Shown here in pieces: positions 8,553 to 17,468 of a stretch of DNA of 64,000 nt (positions within the stretch are counted from its first letter, which is position 1; the number at the start of each line of letters is the position of its first letter). The notes beneath the pieces were generated by a model that searched no databases, had not been told where the DNA came from, and saw only the letters and a list, made by a program, of their open reading frames with translations. The translations under genes and the position numbers were made by a program. This stretch comes from Marinobacter sp. S0848L. GTDB lineage: Bacteria > Pseudomonadota > Gammaproteobacteria > Pseudomonadales > Oleiphilaceae. The stretch is taken from the NCBI RefSeq assembly GCF_023016065.1, contig NZ_JALKAQ010000001.1:186001-250000 (forward strand), read 5' to 3'.

Positions 8553-9302
8553 TCAGAATGCGATTCTAGCGCCGATCACGGCAAACCAGTCCTCAGTGCT
8601 TCCGCCGCCGGTTTCAGCGAGGTCCGCGGTGTCACCGTATTTGCGCTCATGCACCACACCAACGTAAGGCGAGAAGGCGCGGTCGATCAGGTCGTAGCTC
8701 AGCCTGATACCTGTTTCGGTTGAAACCAGACCCTTTCCAACGCCTATTTCCCGGTCTTCACTGAAAGCCACCGTCGCGTCCAGGGTAGCTGCAACAATCC
8801 AGTAATTGGTCAGCAGCAACTCGTACTCTGCGTCCAGCGCGGCGGATGTGTCACCTTCATTACTGACATACAGGTTGGCATCAATCTCGAACCACTGCGG
8901 TGCAAGCCCCGCGACACCCAGCACGGCGTATGTGCGATCCAGCCCCTCGGGTGTGTCAAAGCGAACACCTGCCTTCGCATCAAAGAACTTGGAAATAGGA
9001 ATCTGTCCAACGAGCTGATTTTCCAGCTCCTCGTAGGCCTGTTCCTCAATAGCGTACTCGCCCTTGGTCAGCCACCGGACTTTGAAATCGTCGGTACCGT
9101 AGAAAAAGTCAGCGTTCCAGGCCGCCAACTCTTCGTCGTCGTCACTGTAACGGTATTCAAACTCCTCAAATTGGATACCCCAGGTCGTCAACGGCTGTTT
9201 GCGTTCAGTTGTATCGACAATCATGTCCTGAGCGTGCACAGCCACTGGCAGCAATGCCACAGACAGAAGACAAGACAGCGTCAAAGGCAGGCGATAGCTC
9301 AT
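8553..9302 (-). CDS. copB: CopB/PcoB outer-membrane copper resistance protein
   Basis: 249 aa with a signal peptide (about 1-24, VAVHA-QD). The mature protein is a beta-barrel typical of CopB: alternating short strands such as FEEFEYRYSDDDEELAAWNADFFYG and the AYVGVVHERKYGDTADLA end region, closing with a C-terminal Phe after IGARIA, as outer-membrane barrels do. It lacks the long Met-rich N-terminal repeats of some CopB proteins. Its start overlaps the multicopper oxidase stop by 4 bp (ATGA), so it is translated in series with it. Role: copper sequestration or export at the outer membrane. Confidence 0.88.
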   Translation of the reverse strand: MSYRLPLTLSCLLSVALLPVAVHAQDMIVDTTERKQPLTTWGIQFEEFEYRYSDDDEELAAWNADFFYGTDDFKVRWLTKGEYAIEEQAYEELENQLVGQIPISKFFDAKAGVRFDTPEGLDRTYAVLGVAGLAPQWFEIDANLYVSNEGDTSAALDAEYELLLTNYWIVAATLDATVAFSEDREIGVGKGLVSTETGIRLSYDLIDRAFSPYVGVVHERKYGDTADLAETGGGSTEDWFAVIGARIAF

Positions 9303-11032
9303 GCTTCACCTCCTTCTTCAGTCACGACTTCGGCTTTTGCCTGATTTGAATCAGGGCCGCCTTCAATAATCACTTTGCGGAACATTCCTGCAGCTGCGTG
9401 ATAGGACAAATGGCAATGGAACGCCCATTGGCCCGGCGCATCAACCTCGGTTTCCACGTAAACTGTGGTGCCCGGATTCACGCTCACGGTGTGCTTGATC
9501 GGGTTCCATTGGCCCGCGCCAACATCCAGAATAGACCACATGCCGTGCAGGTGCATGGGGTGCGTCATCATGGTTTCGTTGACAAACTTGAAGCGAACGC
9601 GTTCACCGTATTTCAGACGAATGGGATCTGCGTCTTCGTACTTAACGCCGTTGATACTCCAGGTATAGCGTTCCATGTTACCGGTCAGGCGAAGCTCAAT
9701 TTCCCGGGTCGGTTCCCGCTCCTCGTACAATGGATCCTGTGCTTTTAGATCCGAGTAGGAAAGGAATTTGCCACCGTTGGCCGCCTTTGGCATCAGCCCG
9801 CTACCCTTTGCGTAGAAAGGATCAGAGGCAGCGCCCTGATTCATCGCCATGGATCCGTGATCCATACCTTTCATGCCTGAATGATCCATACCCTTCATGT
9901 TGGAATGGTCCATACCTTCCATGTTGGAGTGATCCATGCCCTCCATTGAAGCGTGGTCCATTCCGGCCATGCTGCCGTGATCCATGCCCGGCATGCCGCC
10001 CATGTCCGCCATGGTGAGTCTTGCAGGCTCACGCAGCTGCGGAACAGCCGCCTCCATGCCCTGTTCTGGCGCCAAGGTGGCTCTGGCATAGCCTGAACGG
10101 CCCATGGACTCGGCGAAGATCGTATAGGCCTGCTCGTCTTTGGGACGAACGATCACATCATAGGATTCCGCCACGCCGATTCGGAATTCGTCCACACTGA
10201 CGGGCTGGACATTGTTACCGTCAGCCTGAACAACCGTCATATCAAGGCCCGGTATCCGGATATCGAAATAGGTCATTGCAGAAGAGTTGATGAACCGCAG
10301 CCGAATGCGCTCACCCGGCTCGAAGAGACCGGTCCAGTTCTGTTCCGGCCCTTTCCCGTTAATCAGGCCTGTAAAGCCCTGCAAGTCCTCCACATCCGCT
10401 TGCATCATGCGCATGTCGCCCCACGCCATACGACTCTGGATGGTGTTCATCAGCCCGTCTTTGGAGGCATCTGAGAAAAACTCACCCACGGTCTGCTGCT
10501 CGCGATTGTAGTAATCCGGCATCATCTTCAGATTGCGCATGATCCGATCACCGGAATGCGGGTGCTTGTCGGTCAACTGGACTACGTATTCCCGGTCATA
10601 TCGAAATGGCTCACGACCCTCGGGCTCAATGACGATAGCTCCATAGGCGCCGTCGGGTTCCTGAAACCCAGAGTGGCTGTGGAACCAGAACGTGCCGGCC
10701 TGCTGGATCGGAAACTCATAAGTAAACGTTTCCCCCGGCTTGATGCCCGGGAAACTGATGCCGGGCACACCGTCCTGGTCGAAGGGAAGAATCAGACCGT
10801 GCCAATGGATGGACGTCGTCTCATCCAGATTGTTGGTCACGTTAATTTTGACTTCCTCTCCTTCTTTGAAACGCATCACCGGTCCTGGCGATGCCCCGTT
10901 GTAGCCAATGCCTTCTTTTACAAAGTCACCGGAGTCTATCTGAACCCGGTCAACCGTAAGGTCGTATTCGGCGGCCAAGCCCAATGCGGGCATCAGCAAA
11001 CCGAACAATACTGCACCTAAGCGAATGTTCAT
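9299..11032 (-). CDS. copA: CopA/PcoA-type periplasmic multicopper oxidase
   Basis: 577 aa from ATG at 11032 (signal peptide about 1-21). Periplasmic Cu(I) oxidase that binds extra copper. Three cupredoxin domains with all copper ligands visible: HWHG (76-79), WFHSHSG (116-122), HPMHLHGMW near 507 and HCHLSYHAAAGM near 550. Between domains 2 and 3 (about 345-400) lies a Met/His tandem repeat of eight-residue-like units (MDHSNMEG, MDHSNMKG, MDHGSMAG), the Cu-binding segment of this family. Unusually for CopA proteins the leader shows no twin-arginine motif; it looks like a Sec signal. The gene follows the cupredoxin gene by 88 bp and overlaps copB. Confidence 0.93.
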   Translation of the reverse strand: MNIRLGAVLFGLLMPALGLAAEYDLTVDRVQIDSGDFVKEGIGYNGASPGPVMRFKEGEEVKINVTNNLDETTSIHWHGLILPFDQDGVPGISFPGIKPGETFTYEFPIQQAGTFWFHSHSGFQEPDGAYGAIVIEPEGREPFRYDREYVVQLTDKHPHSGDRIMRNLKMMPDYYNREQQTVGEFFSDASKDGLMNTIQSRMAWGDMRMMQADVEDLQGFTGLINGKGPEQNWTGLFEPGERIRLRFINSSAMTYFDIRIPGLDMTVVQADGNNVQPVSVDEFRIGVAESYDVIVRPKDEQAYTIFAESMGRSGYARATLAPEQGMEAAVPQLREPARLTMADMGGMPGMDHGSMAGMDHASMEGMDHSNMEGMDHSNMKGMDHSGMKGMDHGSMAMNQGAASDPFYAKGSGLMPKAANGGKFLSYSDLKAQDPLYEEREPTREIELRLTGNMERYTWSINGVKYEDADPIRLKYGERVRFKFVNETMMTHPMHLHGMWSILDVGAGQWNPIKHTVSVNPGTTVYVETEVDAPGQWAFHCHLSYHAAAGMFRKVIIEGGPDSNQAKAEVVTEEGGEA

Positions 11033-11120
11033 GTGCGTCGCTCCAAATTCAACTGCAGGAAAGGCCTCCGGGCGAGACACCCGAAAGCCGATCAGATCAA
11101 GGTATTACCAGTAGTTTGAG

Positions 11121-11654
11121 TTACTCGAAATTAACGTCGCCGTACATTCCGGCCTGATAATGCCCGGGAACGTTGCAGGCAAACTCGATATTGCCCTTAT
11201 CGGAAAACTTCCAGACCACTTCCTGACTCTGACCCGGCTCCAGCAGAACGCTATTCGGGTCGTCGTGCTTCATGGAATGACCGTTCCCCATGTCCATGTT
11301 CATCATGTCGTGGTGGAGCTTGCCGCCTTGGATTACGCCATGTTCGACCATCATCATCATTTCTGCCTGGTGGGCTTCATGCATGCCCGGGGTACCAATA
11401 TTAAATTCATGCACAAGGTTCCCCTTGTTTTCCACGACGAAACGCACCGTTTCGCCGGGCTTTACGTTGATCGACTCCGGCTCGTAATAGTTGTCATACA
11501 TTTCGACCGTTATGGTGCGACTAGCCTCCGAGGCCTTACCAGGTTCGCCGCTTGCAGAGCTGTGCCCGTGGCCTCCATCATGAGCACCAGCCGCAAACGC
11601 TGTTGCTGACATTGAAAATACAATACTCGCCACGAACAGTTTTGTTGCCTTCAT
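11121..11654 (-). CDS. Exported plastocyanin/azurin-like cupredoxin (CopI-type)
   Basis: 177 aa from ATG at 11654 (AGAGGA RBS; the longer frame to 11684 has none). Signal peptide ends about residue 22 (AFA-AG). A Gly/His-rich linker follows, then one cupredoxin domain: first His ligand in NLVHEFNIG, then a Met/His-rich insertion (EAEMMMMVEHG, HHDMMNMDMGNGHSM), then the C-terminal ligand loop FACNVPGHYQAGM. Matches the CopI/blue copper proteins coded next to multicopper oxidases, implicated in periplasmic copper tolerance. First gene of the operon with copA and copB. Confidence 0.88.
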   Translation of the reverse strand: MKATKLFVASIVFSMSATAFAAGAHDGGHGHSSASGEPGKASEASRTITVEMYDNYYEPESINVKPGETVRFVVENKGNLVHEFNIGTPGMHEAHQAEMMMMVEHGVIQGGKLHHDMMNMDMGNGHSMKHDDPNSVLLEPGQSQEVVWKFSDKGNIEFACNVPGHYQAGMYGDVNFE

Positions 11655-11752
11655 CTTCAATCCTCTGTGAAATAATGCACGCAAGGCCAGTGCTGGATTC
11701 AGCCTAAACCTTGAATAACGTCTAGAATCCCATGCAACCTTCGCTCACTAAC

Positions 11753-11803
11753 CTGAATTCTTTCTGAAAAACTCGAACTATTTTTTCTTCAGGCTGAATT
11801 CAG
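11753..11803. promoter_or_regulatory. Two opposed CTGAA-N6-CTGAA boxes between the cupredoxin operon and the two-component genes
   Basis: Forward repeat CTGAA at 11753-11757 and 11764-11768; reverse repeat TTCAG at 11788-11792 and 11799-11803. The latter includes the palindrome CTGAATTCAG (11794-11803). Two boxes in a 200-bp divergent region suggest one per direction, with autoregulation of the regulator gene. Good -10 elements were not found at the spacing seen at 3161-3198. Confidence 0.55.
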
Positions 11804-11853
11804 GTTGATCAGTCACACTTTCGATCGTGGACCACACCAATAAGGACAGAACC

Positions 11854-12519
11854 ATGCGTTTACTGCTTGTCGAAGATGACCGCTTGCTGGCTGAGGGGCT
11901 GGTCAGGCAATTGGGAAAAGCCGGTTTCAGCGTTGATACAACGCCCAGTGCTCGGCAAGCAGCAGTTCTCGGTGAGCAGGAAGATTACCGTGTCGTTGTT
12001 CTGGACCTGGGTCTGCCTGACGGCAACGGGCTGGACGTATTGAGAAAGTGGCGAACAAATCGCGTCAGCTGCCCGGTTTTGATTCTGACCGCCAGGGGAA
12101 ATTGGCAAGACAAGGTGAACGGATTAAAAGCCGGGGCCGACGATTACCTGGCAAAACCTTTTCAGGCAGAAGAACTGATCGCCCGTCTCAATGCTCTCGT
12201 GCGTCGTAGTGAAGGAAGGCTCGATGCTCAGGTTAAGGCCGGCCGCTTTGAACTGGATGAAAATCGCCAGAGCCTCAAAATGGACGACGGCGACGAACAT
12301 ACACTGACCGGCACCGAGTTCCGGTTGCTACGCTGTCTGATGAGCCGCCCTGGCCACGTTTTCTCAAAAGAACAACTCATGGAACAGCTTTACAACTTGA
12401 ATGACAACCCGAGTGAAAACGTCATTGAGGCGTATATTCGTAGACTGCGGAAGCTGGTGGGCAGCGAAACCATCTCAACACGCCGCGGTCAGGGGTATAT
12501 TTTTAATGCGACTCGTTAG
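11854..12519 (+). CDS. OmpR/PmrA-family response regulator of the copper island
   Basis: 221 aa from ATG at 11854 (AAGGAC RBS). Receiver domain with acidic pocket E7/D8/D9, phosphoacceptor D51 (VVVLDLGLPDGNG), T79 and K101 (YLAKPF). The C-terminal winged helix includes LTGTEFRLLRCLMSRPGHVF and ENVIEAYIRRLRKLVG and ends with the RGQGYIF wing. Closest in style to PmrA/QseB-type regulators, whose boxes are direct repeats with an 11-bp period, matching the CTGAA-N6-CTGAA repeats of this island. It overlaps the kinase gene by 14 bp. Control of the copper genes is inferred from position and box distribution. Confidence 0.9.
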   Translation: MRLLLVEDDRLLAEGLVRQLGKAGFSVDTTPSARQAAVLGEQEDYRVVVLDLGLPDGNGLDVLRKWRTNRVSCPVLILTARGNWQDKVNGLKAGADDYLAKPFQAEELIARLNALVRRSEGRLDAQVKAGRFELDENRQSLKMDDGDEHTLTGTEFRLLRCLMSRPGHVFSKEQLMEQLYNLNDNPSENVIEAYIRRLRKLVGSETISTRRGQGYIFNATR

Positions 12520-13840
12520 AAAGCCGGCATCCGTCAAAGGAACGTTGCTTGCTCTGTTACTGCCCGCCGGGATTGCTCTAATGGGCATAGCGTGGTTGGT
12601 TCATGGCTTGCTGCTCGACCGTATGTCCCGGGAATTTCTTGAAAGCCGACTGAAAGACGAAGTCGCTTTCCTGGAACATCAGATTCGCGACGCGCATGGC
12701 CAAGTTGACACTCTCCAGACGGGCGATTATTTCAAGGATGTTTTTCATCATGCCTTCGCCATACAGTCACCCGAACAGACCATCATTTCACCGGATGTCT
12801 GGGCTCCCCTATTGACGCCTCTGATAGAGAACGAAGAAGACGGAACCCTTCGCGTAGAAGGCGCCCAAATTACTGCCACTCCTTCAAACATCCTCGCCTA
12901 TCGAAAGTCTTTTCAGGTCGGCGAAACCCCCATCGTCGTAATCGTCTCTGAAGATCTGGGGGCGCTGAAAAGCAGCCAGGCGGCCCTTCATGCCTGGACC
13001 GCCGTAGTATCTATTCTGTTGATCATGCTCTTGGTCGCCGTGCTCTGGTTCGGTATCACGCTATCCATGCGGCCGGTTGTTACACTGAAAGCCGCATTAA
13101 AAAGACTCCAGGACGGCGAAATCTCGCGAATCAACGTTCAGTCTCCAGAGGAGTTTCATCCTCTCGTTTTGCAGCTAAATCAGTTGCTCGACTCCCTGGA
13201 CCAGCGACTGGAACGCTCCCGAGACGCTCTCGCAAATTTGTCTCACAGTGTCAAAACCCCCATCGCAGCCGTTCTGCAGATACTGGAAGATGATACCCGC
13301 CCCATCGACACGGATCTTAGGCGCCAGATGACGGAGCGACTAGACGATATCGACAAGCAACTAGAGGCGGAAATGCGCCGAAGCCGTTTTGCCGGGCCTC
13401 AGGTTGGGAAAAGCGCTTATCCCCTAAAGCAGGCACGGGATCTTCTGTGGATGCTCGGGCGCTTGTACCCCGAAAAGTCGTTTGAGCTATCGAGTTCCCT
13501 GCCTGATGATTGCCGCTGGCCGATAGAAGAGCATGACTTGAATGAAGTACTGGGTAATCTGCTCGACAATGCCGGAAAGTGGTCTTCACGATGCGTAGAG
13601 CTGTTGATAGAACAAGGCAGTGATTTAAAACGAATCGTTGTTACCGACGATGGTCCAGGGGTTGATGAGGACAATTTGGACAGCTTGGGCCAGCGGGGAC
13701 TGCGACTTGACGAGCAAACACCCGGGCACGGTCTCGGCCTTGCTATCGTCCGGGATATAGTGACCCGCTATGAGGGCAAAATCAGCTTTACGGCGGAACC
13801 GCAACGCGGCTTGTGCGTTACGATCGAGTTTTATAGGTAA
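12506..13840 (+). CDS. PhoQ-like sensor histidine kinase of the copper island
   Basis: 444 aa, inner membrane. Helix 1 at about 12-37, periplasmic sensor about 38-162, helix 2 about 163-187, HAMP-like linker, then a HisKA region whose H-box is LSHSVKTP (H247), the HSxKTP variant seen in PhoQ-type kinases. ATPase motifs follow: N-box NEVLGNLLDNAGKW (about 335), G1 DDGPGVDE (about 373), G2 GHGLGLAIV (about 408). The sensor domain has few Met/His, so direct copper sensing is not obvious from sequence. The start at 12506 lies inside the regulator gene, implying translational coupling. Confidence 0.9.
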   Translation: MRLVRKPASVKGTLLALLLPAGIALMGIAWLVHGLLLDRMSREFLESRLKDEVAFLEHQIRDAHGQVDTLQTGDYFKDVFHHAFAIQSPEQTIISPDVWAPLLTPLIENEEDGTLRVEGAQITATPSNILAYRKSFQVGETPIVVIVSEDLGALKSSQAALHAWTAVVSILLIMLLVAVLWFGITLSMRPVVTLKAALKRLQDGEISRINVQSPEEFHPLVLQLNQLLDSLDQRLERSRDALANLSHSVKTPIAAVLQILEDDTRPIDTDLRRQMTERLDDIDKQLEAEMRRSRFAGPQVGKSAYPLKQARDLLWMLGRLYPEKSFELSSSLPDDCRWPIEEHDLNEVLGNLLDNAGKWSSRCVELLIEQGSDLKRIVVTDDGPGVDEDNLDSLGQRGLRLDEQTPGHGLGLAIVRDIVTRYEGKISFTAEPQRGLCVTIEFYR

Positions 13841-14471
13841 TTTAGATCAACCGATATAGAAGGTTGGATGCTGGCCACTCAATTCCTTTCACGGGCACTT
13901 AACTTGAACAGAGGCTCAGGTGCTTGCTCCACTTAGCAGATTATACCTCGCGGTCTTCTGACAAAAGGTGACTGCTTGTTCTTCCAGTCGTTACAGCGCT
14001 TGCCCGGCCGGCCCCAGCCAAAATTACAAAAATCTGACATCACAAAACTCTAAGCCCGACGCAAATACCGATATCAAGGCACTGTAAAAGGTCGGCTTTG
14101 TGGTCAATTCGATCGTTTCTGAATGTTCGCTTTTGTTTTTAAAGACAACCTTTCGTGCTGCGACAAGCGTTTGCCTGTGTGACCATAAAATAGCCAAACT
14201 GGCCAACGTATAGTTCCCATAGCACGGCTGAACTCAAAGCTGACACTGACTTTACTCACAAAAGCTGTGGATAACAGAACCGCAAGATAACGCATCATAG
14301 CTCCCCCTTATTCACACGCCCTTATTGAGTATAGACGAGCAAGCCTAGCCGGGCGGTTTGGTAACGGTGAGCTTTCCACTCACCCTTGCCAGCATAAGAG
14401 ACTCTGTCCCCTTCATCACCCTCGCTTGGACTCGAAATTTGGCTGGCTTGTGATGTGTAAGCCGCCGAACC
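13841..14471. other. Intergenic region without a supported gene; carries a 27-bp dispersed repeat
   Basis: 630 bp after the sensor kinase. Two small minus-strand frames (14024-14298) have no RBS and no family resemblance. Visible structure: the 27-bp repeat with a DnaA-box sequence at 14249-14275, and a short hairpin (GGTGAG ... CTCACC) near 14365-14385. No clear terminator follows the kinase gene. Confidence 0.6.
14249..14275. repeat. 27-bp repeat (copy 1) containing consensus DnaA box
   Basis: Identical over 27 bp to 21367-21393. It contains TGTGGATAA (reverse complement TTATCCACA, the perfect DnaA box), preceded by ACTTTACTCACAAAAGC. Both copies are intergenic and on the same strand. Confidence 0.75.
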
Positions 14472-14804
14472 TCAGAACAAGCGCTCCCCGTTATCCACCT
14501 GCGCGTCCGGTCTTACCAAGGTAACTGCGCCCTTCTCCGTTTGCACGCCAGTAACCAGGCACTCCGACAAAAAAGGGCCGATTTGTTTGGGCGGAAAATT
14601 GGTGACGGCCAGAACCTGCTTGCCGATGAGCTCATCCTTGCCATAGAGGTTCGTAATCTGTGCACTCGATTTCCGAATACCAATGTCCGACCCGAAATCC
14701 ACTCGCAATTTATAGGCAGGTTTGCGCGCCTCGGGAAAATCCGTCACGTCAATGATGGTCCCGATCCGCAGTTCAACCTTCTCGAAATCGTCCCAAGTAA
14801 TCAT
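14472..14804 (-). CDS. CsaA/YgjH-type tRNA-binding domain protein
   Basis: 110 aa, a single OB-fold tRNA-binding domain (EMAP/Arc1p-like). Sequence marks: WDDFEKVELRIGTIIDV at the start, YKLRVDFG in the middle, and the core LIGKQVLAVTNFPPKQIGPF and SECLVTGVQ near the end, matching E. coli YgjH/CsaA in length and order. RBS AAGGAG. Likely a homodimeric tRNA or protein-secretion chaperone. It lies 21 bp after the EamA exporter gene on the same strand. Confidence 0.88.
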   Translation of the reverse strand: MITWDDFEKVELRIGTIIDVTDFPEARKPAYKLRVDFGSDIGIRKSSAQITNLYGKDELIGKQVLAVTNFPPKQIGPFLSECLVTGVQTEKGAVTLVRPDAQVDNGERLF

Positions 14805-14825
14805 CTCACTGCTCCTTCGACGTAG

Positions 14826-15725
14826 TTAGTCTGTTAACAATTCTGGCTCGGCGACCGTCCGGCTTTTCGCACGACCCGCGATCAAAGAACCAATGACAAT
14901 CAGAATGCTGGCACTCAACACCGCAACCGTAGCCTCGCCGAATCCGGCAAGGATCAAAAGGATCACTGAAATGAGTGGCGCACTGTATGCCAGGGTTCCC
15001 AGTAACTGGATGTTTCCGTGCTTTACACCATGGTCCCAGGTGAAGAATGCTATGCCCACCGGTCCGAGGCCGAGCCCCACCACGCCAATCCATTGAAGTG
15101 CGCCTTCTGGCCATACCGTTTCCTCCCACAAAAGGTGGCAAATTAACGCCAGAATAGCCGTAACACCGCAAAACCAGCCCACGGCATCGGTCGGTACCGA
15201 GCGAACCAGTCTGCTGAGAACAGAATAAGATGACCAGATCAGAGCGCAGGACAGAGCCACCAGGTAACCCGGCAGGTTCTCCCAGGCAAATCCGTCGGCA
15301 TTACGGCTGATCAACAACCAACAGCCTGCCAGGGCAACCAGGGCCCCAACGATGTACTGAGCTCGTAGTTTCTCGCCCGGCAGGAAGGCCGACAATAGGA
15401 CGATCAGCAGCGGCCAGAGGTAAGCCAGCAGGCTGACTTCAACGGCCGGCGCCAGTGTCATGGCCTTGAAGTAGGCAAAGTGATATCCGAACAAGCCAAC
15501 GATGCCGATGCACCATGCGAGTGGCGACTGCCGTAAATAACGCACACCGGAATGCCCCGAGAGAATCCAACGGCCGCACATCAACAGGAAAGCGATGCCG
15601 AAGGTCATGGCCATGAGCTGAAACTCTGGAATCTCGCCACCGGAAAGCTTGGTCAGCAATGCCAAAGTGCCCCATAACAGAACGGAAATCGACCCGATCC
15701 AGGTTGCGGCGTTAACGGATGCCAT
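14826..15725 (-). CDS. DMT/EamA-family exporter
   Basis: 299 aa, ten predicted membrane helices in two EamA halves (first from ATWIGSISVLLWGTLALLTK, second from about residue 150, LVALSCALIWSSYSVLSRLV). The pattern is nearest to the YddG-type aromatic amino-acid exporters, but substrate cannot be read from sequence. RBS GGGGAGGG before ATG at 15725. The AraC regulator gene is immediately upstream (85 bp gap, same strand), so it probably controls this exporter. Confidence 0.85.
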   Translation of the reverse strand: MASVNAATWIGSISVLLWGTLALLTKLSGGEIPEFQLMAMTFGIAFLLMCGRWILSGHSGVRYLRQSPLAWCIGIVGLFGYHFAYFKAMTLAPAVEVSLLAYLWPLLIVLLSAFLPGEKLRAQYIVGALVALAGCWLLISRNADGFAWENLPGYLVALSCALIWSSYSVLSRLVRSVPTDAVGWFCGVTAILALICHLLWEETVWPEGALQWIGVVGLGLGPVGIAFFTWDHGVKHGNIQLLGTLAYSAPLISVILLILAGFGEATVAVLSASILIVIGSLIAGRAKSRTVAEPELLTD

Positions 15726-15810
15726 GAAACCCTCCCCGAAATTCTCGCGTGTGAATGATTTCAGAAGGGTATCCAGTGCGAAGGACAGGAACTTTCAAAT
15801 CTTGGCGGAA

Positions 15811-16542
15811 CTATTTCGAAATACGGCGGAAGTGGCTGGGTGCTTTGCCAAAGTGGGCTCTGAACCGGTCGCTAAAGGCCGATAACGATGAATAGCCGAC
15901 AGCGTCGGCAACTCGCTGGACGCTGAGCCCCGACTGCTCCAAAAGCCGCCAAGCTTCTTTCATTCGTAACTCTGTGAGGTAGTGATGCGGCGTCATGCCG
16001 ACCTGGCGCCGAAACAGATCGTTCAACTGCCGAATGCTCAGATGTGCCACGGCAGCCGCCTCGGCCAAGGACAGCGGTCGGTTGAAGTGTTCGTCCAGAA
16101 ATTGTTTCGCGGCGCGGACTCTGCGGTCCAGCTTCAGCTGACTTCCATGGCGCTCCTGAAGCAACTGAATCAGCAGGAGTAGCATTTGATGTTGGGTAAA
16201 ATCCGACTCAGTCCCATTATGGAGCTGTGCATGAAGGAACTGGACGTAGTGGAGCAATGCTGGATCCAAGTCTACGAAACAAGGTAGCTTGTCCAGCGCC
16301 GGGGCCAAGCCTTCGGGCACGTCTGCAACCAAAAACCGGTTATCATCGGTCGCAGCATACCCATGGCCAATTCCCGCGGGAATAATTGCCGCTCGATGCT
16401 GAGCCACTTCCCCTTCGATGGCATCTACCGACAGAGACAGCGTTCCCACCAAGGGCAATACCAGTTGATGATGGTCGTGGGAGTGGTTTTTTCCCTCGTC
16501 CTCGTAGGTTCGTATATGCAAGCCGATCTTAGAATGCTTCAT
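15811..16542 (-). CDS. AraC-family transcriptional regulator with cupin sensor
   Basis: 243 aa. N-terminal AraC-type cupin (about 20-90: HDHHQLVLPLVGTLSLSVD, IIPAGIGHGYAATD) and a C-terminal pair of HTH motifs (about 145-240: LSLAEAAAVAHLSIRQLNDL and VQRVADAVGYSSLSAFSDRF). No ligand can be inferred. It is transcribed toward the EamA exporter and likely regulates it. No strong RBS is visible at ATG 16542. Confidence 0.9.
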   Translation of the reverse strand: MKHSKIGLHIRTYEDEGKNHSHDHHQLVLPLVGTLSLSVDAIEGEVAQHRAAIIPAGIGHGYAATDDNRFLVADVPEGLAPALDKLPCFVDLDPALLHYVQFLHAQLHNGTESDFTQHQMLLLLIQLLQERHGSQLKLDRRVRAAKQFLDEHFNRPLSLAEAAAVAHLSIRQLNDLFRRQVGMTPHHYLTELRMKEAWRLLEQSGLSVQRVADAVGYSSLSAFSDRFRAHFGKAPSHFRRISK

Positions 16543-16785
16543 GCGACCAGTATAATCAGAAACACAGGAGAGTCATCACAGAACCACTCTTTCACCCATC
16601 TCTCATCCGGGATCCGACCGGTTCATACTAAAAAGGGCGGCTTCGGGAAACTTGATGCAAAAATGGACGATGCATCACCAGATAGAAAGAAATGCATTCA
16701 TTCAGTGGTGAATTGCAGACCTATCCACAAAGCAGCGCCAGGCACGTAAACTGACTCCTCAACCGAAATAAGAGCCGAGGGCCAC

Positions 16786-17343
16786 ATGACATCACAAAAA
16801 CGCATCTACCTGGCCGGCCCGGAAGTGTTTTTCCCACACGAAGAACACAACGCCATCGTAGCCGAGAAAAAGCGCCTGCTTCGCGAAGCGGGCTGTGAAG
16901 GCATAGACCCGCTGGACACCGCCCTGACGTTTTCCGAACGCGACGCCAAACCCACGCGCGGCCACCGAATCCACCAGGCCAACCGCGAACTGATGGACAG
17001 TTGCGACGCCATCATTGCCAACCTCACCCCCTTCCGCGGCATCAGTGCGGACCCGGGCACGGTGTTCGAAGTCGGCTACATGATCGGCCAGGGCAAAGCA
17101 GCTTTCGGATTCACAATGGACCGCAGGCACTACCGTGAACGCGCGGGCGCAGCCGATCGGGATGAACTGGGCCACAGCATTGAAGACTTCGAGATGAGCG
17201 ACAACCTGATGATTGAGGGAGGAATTCAGGAGTCCGGTGGCCAGCTACTGGTGGCAGAGCAGCCTGGCGAACACCGGTTTTTCTCGGCTGAACTGTTCCG
17301 CCGTTGTGTTCAGGCGCTGATAGGCCATAGGCACTCCAGATAA
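16786..17343 (+). CDS. Nucleoside 2-deoxyribosyltransferase
   Basis: 185 aa. Transfers or hydrolyses the 2'-deoxyribose of deoxynucleosides in nucleotide salvage. Marks: N-terminal RIYLAGPEVFFP, the CDAIIANLTPFRG strand-loop, and the catalytic segment DPGTVFEVGYM (the Glu is the nucleophile in this family). Single gene between minus-strand neighbours. The preceding 240 bp hold a degenerate copy of a segment that recurs near 21436. Confidence 0.88.
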   Translation: MTSQKRIYLAGPEVFFPHEEHNAIVAEKKRLLREAGCEGIDPLDTALTFSERDAKPTRGHRIHQANRELMDSCDAIIANLTPFRGISADPGTVFEVGYMIGQGKAAFGFTMDRRHYRERAGAADRDELGHSIEDFEMSDNLMIEGGIQESGGQLLVAEQPGEHRFFSAELFRRCVQALIGHRHSR

Positions 17344-17433
17344 TGGTCACTGTCGACCGCCGAGTTCTGCCCGAGTAATCTGATATATTTCCGAACTCAC
17401 GGACTCCAGAAACGCTGAAAACTCAGACACGTT

Positions 17434-17465
17434 AAGGCCGGGCCAAATGTCTGGCCCGGCCTTTT
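17434..17465. terminator. Bidirectional intrinsic terminator
   Basis: Perfect 11-bp stem AAGGCCGGGCC (17434-17444) / GGCCCGGCCTT (17453-17463), 8-nt loop, T-rich right flank. It separates the convergent deoxyribosyltransferase and GDPD lipoprotein genes. Confidence 0.85.
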
Positions 17466-17468
17466 CCA

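Noticed and set aside
14024..14298. Two 60-64-aa minus-strand frames after the sensor kinase
   Set aside because: No RBS, no domain, and they cover the 27-bp repeat; treated as non-coding.
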